DNA of 64,000 nucleotides from Linnemannia hyalina (lineage: Eukaryota > Mortierellomycota > Mortierellomycetes > Mortierellales > Mortierellaceae): the NCBI GenBank assembly GCA_019671135.1, contig JAHRHY010000009.1, positions 1,736,001 through 1,800,000 of the forward strand, read 5' to 3'. Positions within the stretch are counted from its first letter, which is position 1. The number at the start of each line of letters is the position of its first letter. The notes beneath the pieces were generated by a model. The model was not told the origin of the DNA. It ran no database searches and was given only the letters and a program-made list of their open reading frames with translations. This document shows, piece after piece, positions 25,017-38,212 of this stretch. The translations under genes were made by a program, and so were the position numbers.

Positions 25017-27564
25017 ATGGAGCCCAACTCAACAGCCGCCCTGGCCCGTCTGGCTGCCGTCCAGAACCACTTGACCATCCAGCCCTGCTTCCACCGCCAC
25101 GCTATCCACAACGACAAGCCTACCGGTCCGGCCGACCTGGCCCGTGAGCGCGCCAATGCCTCCTTCAAAGTCGATGACATGACCGAAGTTATCTTCCGTG
25201 GCAAGGAAAACGTTGACGCCTTGGTAACCCAACCTCTTTGTCACGTCGTCGCTTCTGCCGTAAACACCAAAGATATCAACTGTCACTGGCCTCTTCTGAA
25301 ATGCTAATCCCTGAACTTGGAATTGAATGTTAACGTTTATAGAACTTGGCGTTCCAGATGATCCAGCGCGATCCAGATCTGAGGATGCGCGCAGGACACC
25401 ACCACGACCTGACCAGAGCCGAGGACCGTGAACAGACAATGCGTCAGATTGCGCGGGTGGTCGAGTTGAGGAAGCAGATCAAGGACCCTCGTCTTGCCCA
25501 GGCCCTCTTCACCGCCATGGCGTACTACTCAGAGTCGTTCTCGATGCGTATTTATGTCCATGAGATGTTGTTCAGGCAAGCGGTCACGCTTTTCGGATCT
25601 CCTGAGCAGCAGGATCAGTGGCTGGATGATATTAACAACTGGAGAGTCATTGGATGCTTTGCCATGGTATGACCCAGCCATTGCTATTGTCATTTGTGTT
25701 CATGGGTTTGAGGATGTAGGATAACTTGAACAGGAGCAGGAAATGAAAGGATGGAGACTAACGCTATGGTCTATTGACTTTGTGTATGTAGACTGAACTA
25801 GGAACTTCGTCGAACTTGCGTGGATTGGAGACAACTTCGACGTATGACCGTGCTACCAACGAGTGGGTCATTCACTCGCCTACGTTGACCTCGACCAAGT
25901 GGTGGATCGGCATGTCTGGAGAGACCGCGACCCATACCGGTAAGCGAAAAAAGCAAACTGAGCGTTTCTGGATTCATTTACCGCGCATGCGATGCGTGTT
26001 TACTCCGACCTGATAAAGTGACACTGTGACACTGGCGAATTATTTGTTTTGTGAAATTATTTCGTCTGAACTCCACATTGGATATCCTATGGGTGTCGGT
26101 GCTATTACGCTGTTTCTGACCACCCTTTTTTGTCCCCTTTCAATAGTTGCCATCTGCCAGACGATCGTCGATGGAGAGAACCACGGTATCAACTGGTTCA
26201 TCGTCCCCCTCCGTGACGGCAAGACCGGAAAGCTGAAGCCCGGTGTTACTGCTGGCGATATCGGACACAAGGCCGGCCGTCAGGGACTCGACAACGGCTG
26301 GATCCAGTTCACATCTGTCAGGATCCCCCGCCTGAATATGATGATGAAGTGGGCTTCCATGTCACCCGAAGGCGAGTTCACCCCTTCGCCTAACCCCGTC
26401 CTCTCTTACGCTACCTTGATCCCTGAGCGTTTCACTTTGCTTGGAGGATCACAGGTCATCCTCTCCCAGACCTTGACCATTGCTGTCCGCTATGGTGCTG
26501 TCCGTCGTCAAGGAAACCACGATGAGCAGATTTTGGATTACCAGACTCATTATACCAGCTTGATGCCCGGAGTTGCGTTCATCTATGCGCTCAACATTGT
26601 CGACCATGAGTTGATGACAAAGTGGAACGAGGTTGCGGGGTATGCCCAGACGGATGCCGGCGCGTTCATGAGGGAGATCCCTGACCAGCACGGAGTCTCT
26701 GCCGGATTCAAGGGTGCCATGTCTTGGTACGCGACCGAAGTCCTGGAGAACTGCCGTCGCGCCTGTGGAGGTCACGCTTACTCATCTTACAACGCCATTG
26801 CTGGTTTGATTGGCGACTACGGAGTCATGACGACTGGCGGTGGAGACAACGTCGTTTTGATGCAGCAGTCGGCTCGCTACCTGATCACGACCCTCAAGTG
26901 GGCCCAGGAAGGCCAGGAGGTCTTGGGATCTGTCAGCTACCTCAACGACTACAAGAAGGTCCTCTCAACCCCAAAGTCCACCATCCAAGACGCGCGCGAT
27001 CTCCTCCAGCACGAGTTTGTGATCGATGTCTTGACTTGGGCATGTGCCAAGAAGGCAACCGAGCTGGGCGCAATCCTGGCCGAGGCTGGTAAAGCCAACT
27101 TTGACCAGGCTTGGAACACCAACCAGACCGAGCTGGTCCGTCTTGCCGATGTCCACTCCTGGAGATACTTCTTGATCCTCTACCAGCAGGGCATCAACCG
27201 TCACAAGCATACTCCCGTCTACGGAATGCTTCGCAAGATGGGCCAGCTCTTGAGCACCCTTGTCCTCCAGAGACATTTGGATCTGTTCTTGGAGGAGGGG
27301 TACTTCAATGGGTCTCACGCCAAGATGGTCCGACAGTTGTTCTTGGATCAGTGCAAGGACTTGCGTAAGGATGCTATCCCCTTGATTGATGCCTGGGCTA
27401 TCCCTGATTTCATCCTCAAGGCGCCTATTGGAAAGTATGATGGAAACATCTACCCTGCTTACTTTGGTACTGTCACTGCTGCCCAGCAGTCGTTTGATGC
27501 CCCTGCCTACTGGCACAAGCATGCCCACCCGATGTTGAACGGGAAGAAATCCTGCAAGTGCTAA
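25017..27564 (+). CDS. Acyl-CoA oxidase with altered catalytic motif
   Basis: Four exons (25017-25223, 25343-25666, 25792-25939, 26147-27564) give 698 residues; all introns are GT-AG and phase is kept. The acyl-CoA dehydrogenase/oxidase fold is clear: TELGTSSNLRGLETTSTYD, the KWWIGMSG loop, NHGINWFIVPLRD, GQxxLDNGW-type FAD/substrate residues, and RRACGGHAYSSYNAI. These enzymes perform the first, H2O2-producing step of peroxisomal beta-oxidation. The usual T-[YFW]-E-G-[DE]-N motif carrying the catalytic Glu reads TGGGDN here (residues 456-461), so Gly458 replaces Glu. The C-terminus (KSCKC) is not a canonical peroxisomal PTS1. It may be a divergent or inactive paralogue, or use another base. 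An AATAAA at 27644 marks a likely 3' end. Confidence 0.93.
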
Positions 27565-27832
27565 ATGTACTGGCTGATTTTTTTCTCTATCATTCTTTTA
27601 CTCTGGTACCTTTTTTTTCCTCTTTGAAATTCTGTCATATAAAAATAAAAACGCGAGTTGTTTGAATTTGCTAATGTGGCATGAAGATCGGTTCCCTTGC
27701 GGATGTAAGTGCTGCCAATCTTGAAAAGGACAAGAAGAAATGTAAGGAAAACGCAGTATTAAAACAGACATCATCGAGTCCTCTCAGGTTTTCAAGAATG
27801 CTATTTTTATTATTACCACGCTTTTTGTTCCA

Positions 27833-28807
27833 TTAGGCAGCAGTCCGCATGGGCGCATGGAATGGGTTCAAAGGGTTAGCCATCTGCGTCCCAGGAACAC
27901 TGTACCCAGGCGCACTCTCCATCCGACTAGAACTCAACAACCTCTGATCATTTTTGAAAAAGAACTGCATCGTATACATCTTCTGATCCACATCCCAATG
28001 ACTCCACAACTTCTCCTCCGCCCGATCAATATCCCGGCTCTGGACTTTGAACGAAATCGTCTCATAGGGCTCTGCAGCAATCACCAGGTACTGATGTGCC
28101 TTGTTAGGAGCCTGGATCTGCTGCTCGTATGCCGACATGAACCTGTACCGTGGCTCGACTCCCTGTCCAATCTCCGGGTACGCAATCTCGAACAGCAACC
28201 CGACCTGTCTCGAGGTCGGGTCCCTGATCTTGGTGACCTTGTAACCGGGCAGACCGATCTTGATGATATTACGTTTGAATGTGGGTTGTGTTGACGTGGA
28301 AGATTTGAGGGCTTGTTGTTGGGCGGCGGTGAGGGGCGCGAGGGGGTCGGGTTTTTCCATGGCGTCCTTTGCGGCGCGACGGCCCAGGTTGGTTTGATGT
28401 TTCTTGCCCTGGGTATGGGCGAGGTAGGAACCCTCGTTTGTGTGGAGGGTTAAGCAGAGTTTACATTCGTACGAGCCCAAGTGATTCCGCATGAAGTATG
28501 GGTCCTTTGCCAGGTCTATTATTTTTTGAGTTCAAAGAATAAAAGCGTTGTTAGAGAATGGATATCTGTGTTAAGATGCATTGTTTCTTGACTTTTTTTT
28601 TCTCCTTTGCCGTCGTGAGAGATAGCTGACCCATGATCTTTGGGCGTGAACTACACAAAAGCAACAATATGGTAGTGAAGGAAACGTACCGATGGTCTCA
28701 AGGGCAAGTTTGCGGAGACGTTCTCTCCTATCGACATTCGACTCCGAGGCGCCAGCGACTCCGGCTCCTCCAATTTTGGACCCCACACGGTTCTGTCTGT
28801 CGGCCAT
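27833..28807 (-). CDS. PRP11: Splicing factor SF3a subunit 2 (Prp11/SF3a66)
   Basis: Exons 28690-28807 and 27833-28515 give 266 residues; the split codon G|AC encodes Asp40. The N-terminus NRVGSKIGG is family-typical. A U1-type/matrin C2H2 zinc finger uses Cys57, Cys60, His73 and His79 (YECKLCLTLHTNEGSYLAHT, then KKH). The following region (IGLPGYKVTKIRDP, EIGQGVEPRYRFMSAYEQ) is the conserved SF3a2 body that contacts SF3a1 within U2 snRNP. The Pro-rich heptad tail of animal SF3a66 is absent and the length is close to yeast Prp11. The gene faces the acyl-CoA oxidase tail to tail, with 268 bp between stops. Confidence 0.96.
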
Positions 28808-29325
28808 GATATCCTTTGTCTTGTTGTGTTATGTTGCTTGTGTGGTAGTAGTGGTGGCGGTGAGGAGGCGCGACTGTGGAAGGTGACGAATGATAGATTG
28901 TGTGATTGCTTTGAAGATTACTAAAGTCGAGTGCGGTTTGTGGGAGGTGGTGAGAGCACGATGATGGGAGGTTTGTTGGTTCCTGGCTGATGTAAGAAAG
29001 TTCTTCCTGATGTTGTTCGTTGATGGTGCCGGTCCTGTGCTGATGTCGTTGAAGGATGCAAAGCAAAGAGGCGTTGATCGCATGGCGATTAACTTCCTTG
29101 AAAAGAAGAGAGGGAACAAAAGTCTGCAAAGCCACATATGTCACGTGTGATCCTCTCCCCTCAGGGATATGATATATGTTTATTACGTTTTATGTGTTGG
29201 CGATGGTCTGTCGCAGCTGGATTGGGACGTACATGGTCAGAGCTTCACAAAAGAAACGATAAGAAAAGGATGTGGATGGAAAAGGTGTATCTCTTTATCT
29301 CCTTCATACATAAACTTTTTTTTAT
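28808..29325. other. SF3a2 promoter and 3' flank of the F-box gene
   Basis: About 518 bp. An E-box at 29142-29147 lies about 335 bp upstream of the SF3a2 ATG. Minus-strand frames at 28829-29144 lack recognisable domains and are probably the transcribed leader of SF3a2. The right end is AT-rich 3' flank of the giant F-box gene. Confidence 0.5.
29142..29147. promoter_or_regulatory. E-box CACGTG in context GTCACGTG (Cbf1-like)
   Basis: The sequence GTCACGTG matches the RTCACGTG consensus of Cbf1-type bHLH factors, upstream of the SF3a2 gene. The same extended motif occurs in two other promoters of the window. Confidence 0.5.
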
Positions 29326-32300
29326 TTAAGTGGAGGCAACGGTGAGGTGTCGCGTCGAAGTAAGGTCATACGGACACGCCTTTTCAGTACCCTGCCCACT
29401 ACTGCCTCCTTCCGACGCCACTTCCAGATGGTCCTTGGTGGCTGATTTCTTCTTGCGCTCAACAACCCATTTGCGCACACGTCGGAAGGGTCCAGAAGCC
29501 TTATGCCACCTATCGCCTACTAATCCTTTTTTTCCTTCTTCCTCCTCCTCTCCTTGATGTGCTGCATCTTGCTTGGCTTTACCTTTCCACCTCTGCTCTT
29601 TTCTCTTCTGTTCAGAAAGCTGCTGGAGGTCGGCCGCCACCGCCGCCCTACTACTCTCCTGTCGCACACGCCTGCCCTGTGTTGCCTCCACCACACCTCC
29701 AACACCTTCACCTTCACTACTCATCTCCTCAGCTTCTGCGTCAGCATCCATCGCTTCTGCGCGCTGCCGCATCGCCCTCAAAACACGCAACTCCCGCTCC
29801 TGTTTCTGTTTCTGCCGCCTCTTCATGGCCATAACAACAGCAACCATATCTTTCCTCGCCTCCTGATCAACCATCGTCCGCACATCATGATCCAACGGCC
29901 ACCAACTGTCCTTCGGTAACCTGTCCAATGCCTTGCGGACCGATATTGGGCCGAGGGTTTCGAGGACGGGTGCGAGCATTAGGCGGATGATTTCAAGTTT
30001 GATGTCTTGTGGTGGTACTTGGGTTGGGCGATTTTGCGAGGCGGGGGTGTGTTTTGGTGGTTGAGGAGGGGAGGGAGGTTGGAAGGATGTAGATGCGGAT
30101 GCGGAAGCGCGGCGTTGGAGGGGGGCCATGGGTGGGAGGGTTGTTGCTGTTGATCCTGCCTCTGTTGCTGTAGGATCTGAGTTACTGAATCCTGGAGGGT
30201 TGCAGTTTTCGCCGTCGTGTTCGGGTGCTGAAGACTGCGGTTGCTGCTGTTGAGTGCCATACAAACTAGGAGGGGAGCCGGCAGAGGCGGCGGCGGTGGC
30301 GGCGGTAGTACGGGTACCACTTACAGGATGAACACCACTCCGCTTCAGCATGAACTGACACGACGAGAGGGTGTTGAGGGTCTGGTAGTAGTGTCGGAAT
30401 ATAGGCGAAGATTCCATCAAGAACACGAATGGGAAAGAATCGAACCGTGGCAAATCGGAGCTGTCGCTTTCAGGGTCGGCCCTGTTGACTGTAGGGGCTG
30501 CTGTCTCATCGTACTTCTCGTTACCTTGTTCGGCGACTCCGGGCCCTGCTGGTGGTTTTGTTGTCGAGTAGGATGAAATTGGAACTGGCTGTTGGGTCAT
30601 GTCGAGGATCTGTTGGTACTGGAACGCCAACCATCTCCGAAACAACGATCGCGAAGACCCGGCAGCCGCAGTAGCATCCTTCTTCTTCTTGCCAAGCGAC
30701 GCCTTCTTCTTCCCAGAACCGCCCTCGCGCCCATCGCCGACAGCGTCCAGTGGACCACCAAGGAGAGCCTTAACAACTCGCAACAGCCCACGGTCACAGG
30801 CAATCATGAGCGCCTGCATGATATGAACAACCTTGATGTCTGCAAACGTCTCGATCAGCCATGTAACTAGCGCTGGATCGTTCCTAGTACACGCTGCCAT
30901 CAATGCCACGACGGCGTTCCTGCTCTTGCGCTGCATCATCACTGTTGGAAGGGACCAGAGTCCAGAAGTTGAGAGCATTAGGATTGTGGGTGGCTGGTCT
31001 GGTCGATGAACTGCTTTGGCGAATAAGGTGGAGGTGGAGTTCGGACGTTGTTGTGTTGGTGGTTGTTGTTTGTTCTTGGAGATGGGTTTTTGGGATAGGT
31101 CGGTGGTGGATCCAGAAGCGATGGCCAAGTTAGGGATAAGGGATGACAGTTTTGACCGCAGTGACGAGGACCTGGGTGAGGGGATGACAGGTTCCAGCAG
31201 AGGGACGTGTACGGGTGCTGTTGGACTTTCTGATGTCGGAGAAGTCGAGAACACACCTGACTGAAAGATGGGCAAGCGAGAAAGCTCAAAACTCGCACGG
31301 CGGTTCAGGGCGACTGGTCGTTCAGCGACATCCCCAGCTGTGTACGACGGACCTCCTGCGCCACTTCCAAAGAACCCTTCGCCAAACCGGCTCAAACGAC
31401 TGCCATCACTCCGATGACGGCGCAATCCACGAGTCACCAACCCTTCAAGCCCTCCAGCAGCTGCAACTCTCGCCCCTCGTCGTGCACCAAGACTACCTGG
31501 AATGCTACTGCGGCCGCCTGATCCTGCAGAACCAGGTTCTCGTCCCCCATTAGGGAACACCTGCACAGCCGTCGCATGATCCCACTTCATCGATGTTCCT
31601 AGATGAACATACTCACTCGTCGTTGTCACCACGGGCTCAATTTCAGCTTCCATATCCCCACACTGAACCAACAGCAACTCCAATCCCCGCTTCCACCCCA
31701 CTGACGCTGCAACCTGCACCGCACCCGTCAACGCATCCTGCGCAATCAACAACCGATGCTCCAACAGAACCATAAGCAACGTCTCCTTCTCATGGTAACA
31801 GGCCTGGTAGAGACAGATCCCGACAGTCATCAGATCCATATAATCAGACCGCAGAGTCTCCCGGACGCGCCGACGAGTAGCCTCCAGTAGCATCCGTTGC
31901 TGGTTCGCGAAATGGATCGCCGCGGCTGCGAGAGAGGTTGAAGAGTTGGGACTGTGAGGAAGGTGGTATCCTGCACTACTGCTACTGTTGGAGTTGATAT
32001 TGTTGTTGTGGGCGGCAAAGAACGTGGATCCGGCAGAGAGTCGTTTTTCGACCATGGAGGTTCGGATCGGGAGGGGCATTGAGGTCGCGAATCCGCTTTG
32101 ATGGTATCTTTGTGGCGTGAGTGTTGACTGTGAAGGCGAGTCGTCGTTGAAATCGTTGATGGCGGTTGTGGGATTGGTGGAGATAGATGGAGCGGTGAGA
32201 CTTGACGATGAAAAGTCGAGGTCTGGGTTCTGCTGGTCGGCGAATTTGGCGACGGTGGATGTGGATTCGAAAGAGTCTCCGAGTTGCATGGGCGGGAGAA

Positions 32301-35300
32301 CAAACTGCAAGCGGTTTGAAGGCGTCAGCATAGATGGTCCAGCATTAGATGTAGCTGATGCTGGCGCTAGTGCTGGTGCTGGAGCTGGTGTTGACTGGGG
32401 CGTAGCGGCAGCTGATGGAGAAGGAGGCGTTGACACGGGAAGGGCAACGGCTGCTGCCGGCATGGAGGAGGATGGCGAGGGTGGGGATAGGTATCCTCCA
32501 GACACCGTGCGAATCCTCTGACTGATACTAGACATCATAGCAGGCAGAGCTGGAATGGACGACCAACCTCGCGTCGGGTTGTTGGCCCCAGGGTACAAGA
32601 ACGCCTGAACCACCAGTGCATGAGCCTCACGATCAGCCTCATCATACCTCGAACCATTCCGCTTGTCAAACTTCCTCCCCTTCCCTTTCTTTCCTACCTT
32701 CCCACCGCCCGACCCCTCAGCGTCACCACCAACATCACTAAGCCGCTCCAGATTTGGGACCATACAGAACTCGATCAACTGCCTGTTCATCTTCTCCTGC
32801 TGCCGGAACTGCAACGCAAGCGGGTGACTATTATCAGAAATCGAAAGGTCACAGATACTAAAGAACCGGAACCCCATCTTCAACAGCGCGTTCAAGATAT
32901 GTTCGGGTGCTTGGACTTGAATCGCAATGCCAACGATACCAGGGCCAGGACGAGAACTGGAGGTGGTGCTGCTTCCGACGCCGCCGAATGCGAAACTGGA
33001 GTCGAATTGTTCAATATTAGATTCTGGGTCTTCTTCGTCGTCGTATAGGTCATCGTCGCTGTTGTTGCTTGATTCGTCGGTGTCGGGGTTGTCGTAGTTG
33101 TCGTTTACTTCGTAGTGCATGGTTCGGAACTGTGGAGGTCGGCGATCCTGGTCCTGTGAATTCGTCTGAAGAGGACTTTGCTGCTGACTCGAACTGAGAG
33201 GGGTCTGGTTCGACTCTGTAACCGCCGTCGCAGCCAGATGAGATACAGGTACCTCCTGATCATCCGCCGCATGCAAAGACTCTGCAGTTCCCGCAACCTG
33301 CGGCGCAGTGCTGTTACTCGGCGACCCTGTATGTCCACTACTATTCCCACCAATCCCTCGGAACCCACCCCTCGGCAACATGTAACTGTGACTGAACCTC
33401 GTCCCGCTACCCGTGAACAAGATGCGACTGGCCTCGTACAGTGTCGACGAGACGTTGTAAGACGCCTGGCCGGCCCCGCGACCGTTAAAGTGCCCGATTC
33501 GTGTACCCACACCACAGATCCCGGTCTCGCGACAGATCATCTCCCGAACCCTTTGGCGGTCGTATTCGCCCTGTTGGGGACTCAAAAGACTCCCTCCTCC
33601 TGTTCCGGTAATGGTGTTACTGTATCCTCCCCCTGCTCCTGCACGACCAAAACTGATACCGCCGGGGCCACTGTACGGACGTTGTTTTTGGTTCTTGTCC
33701 TGCTGTTGATCCTTGTTCCTTGTTTCGAGTTGAGGGCCTTTGAACGGGCAGCGTTCGAGCACAACCGCCAGGTCATCAAACTCCTGCCGCTGGAGGTAGC
33801 ATTTTATCAGCTTGAGCCATTCTCGAGGACCGATCCGCTCCAGCAACAGATCCATGACACTCTCTGTCAGTCCAACTCTTTGAACTCCCATATCCCCAGT
33901 GCCTGATGCTCCTACCCCCGCCACAGCTCCTGATGCATCAGAGCCAGCGACGCCCTGCGCGATAGAATCCCGTCGACTATGAGAACTCGACCCACTAACA
34001 CTCTGATCCTGTCGCCGATGTGGGTACAGTCTCTGTCTCCGCCACAATAGCCTTTGCTCACGCGCGCGTTTCAAAGACCCTGCCGACCGGGAATACGCAA
34101 CAGCCAACACTGCCTGTCCCAATGACTGAGCAGTCAGCATACAATCATACTTTAACAACTCCCTCACAATGGGCAACGCTCGAAGTTCTTCGTCCAGCTC
34201 TGCCTCTGGGGACTCGTAGCCATCGCGTCGGAAGCATACTGCTAGCAGTGCACTTGTGAGGGCACGGCCGTCGATCCAGGGCATGTGGGGCGGAGGTTCC
34301 ATGTCGTCGTCTTTGTTAGTAGTATTGTCGGATCCTGAGAGTGCGTCTGAGACTGGATGCTGCAGGGACTGGTACTGGTACTGGGATTGGTTGTCGTAAT
34401 TGCTGTCGCTGCTGGCACATCCGCCATCGCTGCTGGCGCGTGAGCGTTGGCGGAATAGGCTTGGCCTGTGGATCACTGACGGCACTAATTGCAGATAGAC
34501 AACATGGTCGTTAGTTAGAATGTATTGTCACGCGCAGCACCGAGAGCTGAAATAATGATATTTGCAGACGTGGTACATGGGGCTTACCTCCTTCGTTGCA
34601 TTCGAGGGTACGATCCCGTGAAGGGACTGAAACAGCAGAAGCCCGATGAGAAGAAGAAGTTCCCACACCAGCGCCTCTCATCTCCTGTGTCGTCGCCGTC
34701 ATCATCAAATCGTCATCCAAGAACCTGTCCTCCGAGCCCGTCCCGATCGAATCATGACGACTTTGAACTGGGTCAAGACCTGACTGACTCCGTTTCCCAT
34801 GCCGATCTACCCCTTCTCCTGTTGATTCTGTCAGGTTCTCAACCTCGTCATCACCGATATCCCGAGCTGCAGCTAGCGCTGCGTCTTGAGCTGCAGACTC
34901 TTCAAGCGAGAGGCGAGGCTTGACGAGTGTCGAATCGAGAATCTTCAGAACCGCATCGAAGTCAGCTCGTGAGCAGGCATCCATGAGCTCCTGACTCGCC
35001 AGTCGCATACATTCCCAGATCTGGTTCAGCTCTAGTGATCGCTTCAACAGCGTAGTGTCGCGGTTCTGTTGCTCGTTTTTGTCTTTGGACTCTCGTCTGC
35101 TGCTGCTGGCCCCTTGTAGATCTGCTGTGGCAGCGAAAGCAGTGGATGTACCTTGGTCGCCGTCACCCATACCAGCATCAGTATTCCTGCGCCTCCTAGC
35201 CGTTGACAAATTATTCAGAGCCGTCGCTGACAACGATGCTGAAAGAGAATCCTCACTGGCCGGGGGGGTGATGAAAGGAATTAACGAAAAGTACTCTGGA

Positions 35301-36634
35301 AGATCACGCGGCCGGAACCCTCGATAAAGCAAATGGTCCACGAACGGAACATGTCCAAACTCAATCGCGAGCCGGACCAGGTCTGGAGGGTTCCCCGTCA
35401 AGAAAATGGGGTAATCCTGCATATCCCTTGGCGTCCTCCTCTTCCTCCTCATATTCACCGTAGGCGTAGGCGCATTAGTCGAGGTAGACTGGTCTTGGTG
35501 AGATGAGGCAAGGGAAGACCGCCTTTGGTGGTCATGGTCGTCGTCGTAAGAGTGTAAAGTGGAGGGGAGGAAAAGCGGGTCGTGATTACGAAAAGAGTAA
35601 GCAGATCGCATCAGACGTGGTTGGAAATCCGGGTGGAGGAGTAAGCGAGTCAATCTATCGATGATATCCTGGAGCTGTCGATCTGTGCACAGTGTATGGA
35701 TGTCAGTGACCCTTGAAAGATGAGATGGATGAGATGAAGGATGTAGGAGAGGAGGTGCTGCGGTGGGAGGGAGAGGATGTGGTTGTGTGAAGGCAGCTGC
35801 AGCTGCAGGAGTTTGATTAGGAGGCGGAGGTTGTTGTGGTAGAGTGGTTTCACGGTGTCCTCGCCGTGGTCGGACTTGGAAGAGATGTGCAGCTTGCAGG
35901 ATCTAGCATCAGAGTAATAAGAGACACAAGGCATTTCATTCAGACCCAAGCCAAGGGCGATCCATCCATCGAGCAAAACAAAAGGGGGAAGAGAGAAAGG
36001 GCCAAGAAGAAAAACAAGGGGAAATGAGGTTAGCAAAGCAAGGAAAATCCGAGAGGAGACATATCCTCCTGGGTCCCATTCCTTCTTTTCCATTCTTATG
36101 AGACAGTTGCCAACATTCTTTTCATTTATATATAGAGCGATTGTGTGTTGCTTTACTTACCATGGCAGCATTGGGAAGAGGGATGGAATGATAAAAAACG
36201 CTGGCGGTGGCTCGCCACTGGACGACATCGTTGAGGGTGAGGAACCGTAGGGAGGCGATGTAGAGTAGGATGTCGACCGGAAGCCGTGTGATCGGACTCG
36301 TTGAACCGTGAAGAGGATTATTGCTTGCGATTGTGGTGGCATGAGCGGTGTCATTGCTATTATTATTAATGATTACGGTTGTGGTGGCGGTGGTCAGTGC
36401 GGTTGATGATGATTGATGAGTCGGAGATACAGGATGGTGGTGATTAGGGCGAGGTGATGATGGTTCGTGAGACGGATTAGAGTGCTCTTGTTGCTGTTGT
36501 TGCTGTTGTTGCTGCTGCTGCTGCGATTGGATGGAGGAGTTGTCAAGCCAGGGGAGGCTCGGATCTGACAGCCATGAGGTGCTATCCTGTCTGGTCGCCG
36601 GCAAGGACAGGACCTCGACCCTGTTGCTGTTCAT
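29326..36634 (-). CDS. Giant F-box protein with ankyrin-like segments
   Basis: Three exons (36161-36634, 34588-35902, 29326-34484) join in phase to give about 2,315 residues. The ATG at 36634 follows a T/A-rich leader. Residues ~36-50 are a poly-Gln tract. Residues ~116-158 form an F-box (TRLPVDILLYIASLRFLTLN, then WRATASVFY), which recruits Skp1 in SCF ubiquitin ligases. Downstream are widely spaced helical pairs that look like degenerate ankyrin units: DLVRLAIEFGHVPFVDHLLY, CSRADFDAVLKIL, DALTGAVQVAASVGWKRGLE and ALMIACDRGLLRVVKALL. They are separated by long Ser/Gly/Pro/Gln-rich disordered linkers. The final ~250 residues are very basic and acidic by turns (KRRQKQKQERELRVLR). A substrate adaptor is inferred. 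The third exon, over 5 kb without an intron, is unusual for this locus. Confidence 0.85.
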
Positions 36635-38212
36635 CTTCGTTGCTGTTTCTTTTTTTTTTTCCTGTACTACTTTTGGATACTCTGGCGTGTGTATGAAACG
36701 CTCACTTTTTTGTGTTTGGATCAAATTATTAGGTGGAGAGGAGGATGTAGAGATCAGAGCAAATGGAGAACACAAAGTGAATGCATTGAAATGAAATGAA
36801 TGAGGAGAGTGAGAGAGGTCGGAGGTAAAGAATGGATGGGAAAGAGGAAGTTAGGGGGAAGAAGACGAGAGCAACTCGAAAGAAAAGAATAAAAGCAAGA
36901 GATGCGAGCACGCTTGGTTTAAAAACAAGACGAGATCTACCCAACGTGTGCTTCCGTCGCATCTGCCTTTTATTCACGTCTATGAATCGATGGCCACTTC
37001 ATCTTTTTGGTGCTTTGACAACACCAAAGTTGAGGGCACAAGGGTGCGCCAGTCAGCGTCATATCGTCTCTTTTCTCTTTCTTTTCCTTTTCTTTCTTTT
37101 CCAAGGGGGTGATTTCCTTTAAATCCAGGAGTGAAATACAAAACAAAGAAAAAGAAAAGGTCGCCTTTATTGCTATTGTTCGAGGCACCTTGTCTTTCAT
37201 ATGTATGCGTATATGTGTCCCGGGTCCAGGAGTCAAGTACAAGTCAATGTAAGGAGGTCGGAATGGAACAAATAACACATACATGTACGCAAATACAACC
37301 ACGCTCAACATAAAACGACGTGTGGCGAGTGAGTTGGAGTGATAGGACAACGAACGATGAAGACGAAGAAAATACCGCTAGTAAGTTCTATGCACAGAAA
37401 GGGATGGACCCTCCCTTTTTTCAGGAATCCAGGAACAACCGAACACTTGGAGAGCATTCCCCTTCCTCACCTCACTCGAAGTAAGTTTGCAGAAAGTCCT
37501 TCTCCCCGAGTCTTTTTTCACAATCAGCAGCCAGCAGTAACAAAAAAGACACAGGGATGCATGTGAGCATGGGCCCCTTCTCTAAGTCCCATTTCCTTGC
37601 TCCTGCAATGACCTGGCTTGGCTCCTTCATTGTTTTGTCTAGCCCCATCATCCTTCTCCCTTTTCCTTCTTTTGTTCTTTTGTCTCCTGAGTGACCCTGA
37701 GTGGCCCTATTGATCCCTGATATTTTTTTTTTCATGTAACGTTTAATGTTCTTCATTGTGAATGGTGATTGGTCATAGCGTGATACACCTCCAGCAAAGC
37801 AGCAAATACAGCATTCAGTTAGAAACACAGCAACAAACCGGCGACAACGTCTAATGCCAACCCTCAGCTCCTTCCGCCTTTGTGCTCGCGTTTTTCCTTT
37901 CACATTGGCATCAATAACTTGTACACATTAGCCTAGAAAGTCGCGCGCGCCTTTGAGCACAAAGTAGCGTTATGTTTCCTGCCACCCGCCAGCCGAACCA
38001 GGATTCCGCGGTCGCTGTGTTCATTGGCGATTTCCAATGTTCGATCAGGGTCACGTGCGGCCACTGTCACTTTCGGCTGAATGCCTTGTGTGGGTGAGAG
38101 GGTTTGAAACGACGTTCACCTAGCATCCCTCCCGTGTTGCTGTTGCATTCTCATTCATCTCTCTTTCTTTCTTCTTACTTGCCATCACCTCTTCAACAAA
38201 CAAGCAACAACA
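36635..38212. other. Divergent intergenic region, F-box gene / dehydrogenase gene
   Basis: A 1.58 kb spacer between genes transcribed outward. The right end has an E-box (38052-38057) and a pyrimidine-rich leader before the dehydrogenase ATG. The middle (36800-37900) contains only short purine- or pyrimidine-biased frames. No gene recognised. Confidence 0.55.
38052..38057. promoter_or_regulatory. E-box CACGTG in context GTCACGTG (Cbf1-like)
   Basis: GTCACGTG lies about 160 bp upstream of the dehydrogenase ATG, matching the RTCACGTG consensus of Cbf1-type factors. Confidence 0.5.
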
